Positions 41,706-45,771 of a stretch of DNA of 45,771 bases are shown here, in pieces (the stretch's first letter is position 1; each line of letters opens with the position of its first letter). The translations under genes and the position numbers were made by a program. The DNA is from Asparagopsis taxiformis (taxonomy: Eukaryota > Rhodophyta > Florideophyceae > Bonnemaisoniales > Bonnemaisoniaceae). The notes under the pieces were generated by a model. It worked only from the letters and a program-made list of their open reading frames with translations. It was not told the origin of the DNA and did no database searches. The DNA lies in assembly GCA_030407315.1 (NCBI GenBank), contig JALQPE010003095.1, positions 1-45,771 on the forward strand. Reading direction: 5' to 3'.

Positions 41706-43067
41706 ATGCTTCCTCTCGCTCCAAACGACGTTATAGAAGTTCAATGGGAACTTCGGCCGTTTGGGAGGAAACGAAAAATTGTGTGGTGGTCTGCAATCGT
41801 CAAGGAAATTACTCAGGTCAAGACCGAAACAGACCCATTCCTCCATGCATTGCTCGAATACAAAGCTGAATATGGTTTCGACTCTACCCTTTCTCAAGTC
41901 AAGATTTCAGATCGTAACGAGCTCGTCGACAAGGATTCCGGAAGGGTTCTCCCGTGGCGAAGTGGTGAGCTTCGCAGTATGGACTCACCTGCATCCCCAG
42001 CAGAGAGAGACCCGGACTACGGCATTGACCACACTCGCCACCGCCACCGCGGCATCCTTCAAGATTGCACTGCGGATCAAATGAAGAAGACCATAGCAGA
42101 AATGCTGGCAAGATTGGAAAAGCTGGAGTCAGCTGCCAAACATCCTCTTCCCCCTCCATTCGATTCCAACAGCTCCATGACCTCCTCTGCTCTGACTGTA
42201 TGTAGCATTCTGTTTCAGAAGCTTGGTGTGTACACGGACAAGCCCCTCTCCCTCCGGATGACAAAATCCGAGCACTCCAGGGGAATGCGACAAACATCGC
42301 AAGAAGAAATCAGAGTACAGGCTGACTGCTCCCTTGCTCAATTCCGCACTATTGCCATTCAATGCAAGGCGAAAGAGAATCGTGATGTTCTCTTCCTGCC
42401 GTCCTTTGAGGACATCACCTTTCCCTCTGGAAATGAGTCGGATCTTTCCATCATTTTCCCCACCTTTCAGGCACTATGTGACTCCATAGGTACCTCGCAA
42501 CACGGGTTCCAGAAAATATTGGTGAAGAGCAGGGCGGAACGCGATGGAGGCAGCTCATCGATTGTCCGAATTTTAGGAAATCTAGTCGACGTTGACTGCT
42601 CTCATGATGCTCCTTCTTCCGCATTTCTCGTCGGCTCATCTGCTTACGTCCTGTCCAGCCCAGACCAACGTATGACAGTTCTTTGCAGAGACTCCTACGA
42701 GTTTGACCATGTCAACAATACATTTTTACATCCCCTATGTCTTAGCCAACTATCACAGTCTAGCATCGTGGACTCTTTCCACCTACGTGATAAGGCTACT
42801 GTTACTTATGGAGCAACGTTTTCGTTACTGTGGAGACGTATTCAGCGCCGAGCTTGTTACAGCACTTTCCAGCCTCTATCAACCGCAGAGACGTTTGGTA
42901 CACTACATCTACGCTTACCTTGCTGTATTTTCAGTGGTACTACTATATGCCAGGAGCTTGAAGACATTGGCTATGAGGCTATCTCTCGTCTTGGCTTCAA
43001 TGCGGATTCAGACACTACCCACCCACCCTCTCCTCCACCTGCCACCTGCAGTCCGGAGCAAAAATGA
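41706..43067 (+). CDS. transposon accessory protein with possible Tudor-like N-terminus, function unknown
   Basis: This is an intact 453-aa frame from ATG 41706. The N-terminus (residues about 8-50) reads DVIEVQWELRPFGRKRKIVW, with a following WWSAIVKEI. This V-x-W / WW-x-A-x-V pattern is that of Tudor-, PWWP- or chromo-barrel-type folds that bind methylated histone or other chromatin tails. A short coiled-coil stretch follows (KKTIAEMLARLEKLESAAK, about 118-137), then a region with no family I know. The C-terminal tail is Pro/Ser-rich. It is divergent from the ParB-methylase-SET gene and convergent with the coiled-coil gene. By position it might play the part of a CACTA TnpA-like accessory DNA-binding protein, but no motif shows this. 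Confidence 0.6.
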   Translation: MLPLAPNDVIEVQWELRPFGRKRKIVWWSAIVKEITQVKTETDPFLHALLEYKAEYGFDSTLSQVKISDRNELVDKDSGRVLPWRSGELRSMDSPASPAERDPDYGIDHTRHRHRGILQDCTADQMKKTIAEMLARLEKLESAAKHPLPPPFDSNSSMTSSALTVCSILFQKLGVYTDKPLSLRMTKSEHSRGMRQTSQEEIRVQADCSLAQFRTIAIQCKAKENRDVLFLPSFEDITFPSGNESDLSIIFPTFQALCDSIGTSQHGFQKILVKSRAERDGGSSSIVRILGNLVDVDCSHDAPSSAFLVGSSAYVLSSPDQRMTVLCRDSYEFDHVNNTFLHPLCLSQLSQSSIVDSFHLRDKATVTYGATFSLLWRRIQRRACYSTFQPLSTAETFGTLHLRLPCCIFSGTTICQELEDIGYEAISRLGFNADSDTTHPPSPPPATCSPEQK

Positions 43068-43342
43068 TAAAGCACACCTATCCGTAGTTATCCTGTTCCT
43101 GGGTATTCCATTCTAGAGCTCCTGTGGCCATCAATTTCTAGTAAAGACGGATACCCTCGCCCCTTCCTACTTCGACTATTCCACTACCTGTCTCTGCGCT
43201 GTTCCTTCGACTTGACACTATCGTCTGACTGGTTTCCTGATGTCTCGCACCTATCTACTTCCATCTATTACAAAATTCACCTCAACAGAAATTTTATTTC
43301 TTCATTCTTCGTCTACTACACCGAAACTGGTTTCATCCGATA
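43068..43342. other. short convergent intergenic gap
   Basis: 275 bp lie between the 3' ends of two convergent genes. It should hold both terminators or poly(A) sites; no clear signal was picked out. Confidence 0.4.
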
Positions 43343-44869
43343 CTACTCCCCTTCATTCTCGATTTCATCATCGACGAATACCTTCACATATTCTGCATCT
43401 CCTCCGTCCTCTTCCATAGACCTGAAGCTCTCCTCCAGCACTGATTCCCCCCCATCGTCTACGTTCAGTTCTTCATATCTATCACGCGATATAGTCAAAA
43501 CCTCCTCATTCATGAACCGACTACTCACCCGCTCCCCGGGAAGAAGCAGTTTCACTGCTTCATTGATTTCCCGGATTTGCGCTCCTTCCACCTCTGTTCC
43601 ACTTTGAAATTTCAAAATCGTTCGGAACCCGTATGCAAGTATGTAGATGAATTGCAAGGAGTATTCTGAACGTCGCAGGAACATGTTCTTATCAGAACAT
43701 TGCGTGTAGGCGACTGCAAAGTTCAGTGCAACCTCTACTAAATTGATCCTCCTAGTCAAAAACCTCTTGTCCGGTTCTCCAATTATTTGAACTTCGTACT
43801 CGACTTTGAATAGCATTTCTTTTCGCACTGCAATGAAGTCGCGAAGAATCTTCATATTCTTGTCATCCATTGCTGCACGCTCCGCTGCATTCATTTTCCT
43901 CTGCGCCGAGTACAGACTTGGAACTGACTCAATGTCCAGCCCACCGTCGTGCAAATGATGCTCCATTCGGACTGAACCTTGAAACCCACTGTATAGAACG
44001 AATCCAAGATCTCGGATGAACCGGTTTCGCACATGATCTCTGGACTTGTTCATAAACCCGGTCACTGCTGTGAGTGCCGATTTCGTCACAGTGATGCCTA
44101 CCTCCTTTCTGTGCAACGGCCCATTGTCTCCAACCTTTCTTCGCTTCTGCTTTCGAGCGGCCCCATCACTTCCCTCGGACGTCCCATGCATTCCATCCAT
44201 GCGAGCAGAGTCCGTTCCGCGAATTGTCTCCTCAATGGTCCCGGTAGTCACATACCCCCGCGCCCTCCACCGTTCGATACCTTCCGACGTTCCATTGGAG
44301 CTGGAACGGTCTCCTCCCTCTCTGAAAGAATTGTTTTGACACGTATTCTTGATTAAAGAGGTCACAACTTGGCAGCGCAATTCAATGTGGTTCCGGCCGG
44401 CAAGCGTCCTATTGAACACATCCTTTCGCTCATTGCTCTGCCTGGCGAACATCAGCGTATTGATTAGCTGGCATCCGTTGAAATGCCTATCCCTCTTATC
44501 CACCATTGCCTTCGTGTACGTTGGAACAACAGCACACAGCACAGCACACACCATTTCGAACGTGAACGATTTCTCCGCATCCTGCGCAATGCGGAGACGT
44601 TCCCTGTCCTTCTCGGAGGCGATCTTCTTCGGATGTCCTTGTCCCTGGCTCAGAAGCCCATCGACGATGCTCTTGACCTCCTGCATATCGGTGTTTAGCA
44701 TGGAGACAGTCTTGGCGACATTTCCGAGAGTCTCGCGTAATTGAATGGTGCTCTTCTCGACGGCATCCATTTTATCACTCAGGGCTTTCAACTCTGCAGT
44801 GATGTTCGAAAAGCCCTCACGCGTTATTTCGGAAAATGCGGCGATGCTTACGGAGGTTTCGGGATTCAT
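43343..44869 (-). CDS. coiled-coil transposon protein, function unknown
   Basis: This is an intact frame; I chose ATG 44869 (508 aa), as the frame upstream of it lacks an ATG. Residues about 10-75 form a long heptad-rich coiled coil (including ITAELKALSDKMDAVEKS and VAKTVSMLNTDMQEVKSIV). A conserved-looking helical block follows (SFTFEMVCAVLCAVVPTYTK), then a Gly/Ser/Arg-rich basic middle with RKQKRRKVG, probably a nuclear localisation signal, and a C-terminal helical domain ending in an acidic tail (ENEGE). It is the last gene before the right subterminal repeats, transcribed inward like the transposase at the other end. An oligomeric DNA-end-binding protein is a reasonable guess, but no family is recognised. 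Confidence 0.6.
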   Translation of the reverse strand: MNPETSVSIAAFSEITREGFSNITAELKALSDKMDAVEKSTIQLRETLGNVAKTVSMLNTDMQEVKSIVDGLLSQGQGHPKKIASEKDRERLRIAQDAEKSFTFEMVCAVLCAVVPTYTKAMVDKRDRHFNGCQLINTLMFARQSNERKDVFNRTLAGRNHIELRCQVVTSLIKNTCQNNSFREGGDRSSSNGTSEGIERWRARGYVTTGTIEETIRGTDSARMDGMHGTSEGSDGAARKQKRRKVGDNGPLHRKEVGITVTKSALTAVTGFMNKSRDHVRNRFIRDLGFVLYSGFQGSVRMEHHLHDGGLDIESVPSLYSAQRKMNAAERAAMDDKNMKILRDFIAVRKEMLFKVEYEVQIIGEPDKRFLTRRINLVEVALNFAVAYTQCSDKNMFLRRSEYSLQFIYILAYGFRTILKFQSGTEVEGAQIREINEAVKLLLPGERVSSRFMNEEVLTISRDRYEELNVDDGGESVLEESFRSMEEDGGDAEYVKVFVDDEIENEGE

Positions 44870-45394
44870 CTTGACCTTGCAATTGGAGTTTGCTAAAAGG
44901 AGAATTGCTTTGAAGGATGTCACGCTTAGTACAGCAGTGTTGTAGCAAATATCATTTCAGTGGATGCATCCATCCTGGTCTACTCTACATAATAATAATG
45001 CTTCCCAGTGCTCCGTAACGGTTATTTTTCATAATTTAGTGGTGGATGGTGCGTATTCTTTCCTTTGCCACCACCCACGTCCTGTGCATACCACACCTCG
45101 CTACCAGACTGACGTCTCCTACTAGACACTTTCAATGCAAAGATAGATAGGTATAATTTGAAATGCTAAACTCAACATATTATAGCTACTATGTACATTC
45201 TCTCCTTACGGTGAGACAAACCAGATATGTTCTGTTCTCCCAATCTTCCTTTCTCCAACGTCCTATTCAGCATCTAGCTTCCCCGCACCCAACTATCTGT
45301 AAAGCACCATCACAATTAATATAGTCGTATACCACACACCATTCCAATATTTACCTTCACACCAACACTATGCTCCATATTTCCTCTAAGTCCA
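44870..45394. other. transposon right non-coding region
   Basis: AT-rich sequence between the coiled-coil gene start and the right subterminal repeats. It presumably contains that gene's promoter. Nothing else is recognised. Confidence 0.5.
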
Positions 45395-45757
45395 CTCCAC
45401 CAGACAGTGTTGTCAAACAATGCACGGTACTACCCGCAGACAATACAATTTGCTATCTACACTACTGTCTACAGATTTCCCCAGACAGTGCAGTAATACA
45501 GTACAATGTATTGTCTCAGACAGTAAAATGTACTGTCTGCACATACTGTCTGGCGGCAACACTTCCGGACAGTAAAATTTACTGTTCTGGACAGTAAATT
45601 TTACTGTTTTTGGTACTGTCCAGATTTCGTGCCAGTTTACTGCTGCAGCAGTATTCTGAAATTTCCAGACAGTAAATTTTACTGTCTCCGCGCACTGTCT
45701 TGGCCAGACAGTAATTTTTACTGTCTCAGACAGTAAATTTACTGTCTGTTTTCATTC
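45395..45757. repeat. right subterminal GACAGT/ACTGTC repeat cluster
   Basis: Dense copies of GACAGT and ACTGTC occur, many as palindromes such as GACAGTAAATTTTACTGTC. They mirror the cluster inside the left terminus but without the 35-bp tandem array. Confidence 0.85.
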
Positions 45758-45770
45758 TCAACACCGTAGT
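45758..45770 (-). repeat. right terminal inverted repeat
   Basis: TCAACACCGTAGT is the exact complement of the left repeat. Only one base of flank remains in the window. Confidence 0.8.
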
Positions 45771-45771
45771 T

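Larger units (their letters stand above)
19295..45770. mobile_element. giant CACTA-like DNA transposon with chromatin and DNA-modification cargo
   Basis: The element is bounded by a 13-bp perfect inverted repeat (ACTACGGTGTTGA at 19295-19307 and its complement at 45758-45770) and by subterminal clusters of GACAGT/ACTGTC repeats inside both ends, the arrangement known for CACTA elements. Between them lie one CACTA/Plavaka-like transposase, three ParB-domain proteins, two further proteins and five palindrome arrays. The insertion interrupts the 3' part of a gypsy element. The base before the left repeat makes CACTACGG; on the right the equivalent base gives AACTACGG. The window stops one base beyond the right repeat, so the target duplication cannot be read. 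About 26.5 kb is very large for this superfamily. Confidence 0.8.

Overview
The window is nuclear eukaryotic DNA. It has no bacterial gene spacing, rRNA or tRNA that I can recognise. It holds a PDR/ABCG-type transporter, a secreted copper-monooxygenase-like protein, a BTB-BACK-MATH protein, chromodomain Ty3/gypsy sequences and a very large DNA transposon. Recognisable genes are single-exon. An intron-poor alga (a florideophyte red alga is my best guess), an oomycete or a fungus would all fit; the sequence alone does not settle which.

Region 1 (1-9.7 kb) is old host sequence. It contains a decayed BTB-BACK-MATH gene, a nearly full-length but multiply frameshifted PDR transporter on the minus strand, and one apparently intact gene on the minus strand for a secreted LPMO-like protein. 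Region 2 (9.7-19.3 kb) is retrotransposon sequence: a truncated gag with two zinc knuckles, then a chromodomain gypsy element whose gag is open and whose pol is full length but carries two in-frame stops.

Region 3 (19,295-45,770) is the exciting part. It is a single ~26.5 kb CACTA-like transposon, bounded by a 13-bp inverted repeat starting ACTACGGTGTTGA and by subterminal GACAGT-type repeats at both ends. It sits in the 3' part of the gypsy element. It carries a 1267-aa CACTA/Plavaka-like transposase, two paralogous proteins that join an N-terminal ParB-like domain to a C-terminal 2OG-Fe(II) oxygenase-like domain, one protein that joins ParB-like, beta-class amino-DNA-methyltransferase and SET domains, and two unassigned proteins (one with a possible Tudor-like N-terminus, one with an N-terminal coiled coil).

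Five arrays totalling 18 copies of a 39-bp palindrome lie between the first four genes, with copies set 111-114 or 140-141 bp apart within arrays. My working model is a transposon with its own chromatin system. ParB-like domains would bring a DNA methylase, a possible histone methylase and possible DNA or protein oxygenases to the element's own palindromic arrays or ends, marking or unmarking it for transposition, silencing escape or maintenance. The gene content, domain motifs and repeats are read directly from the sequence; the model is inference.
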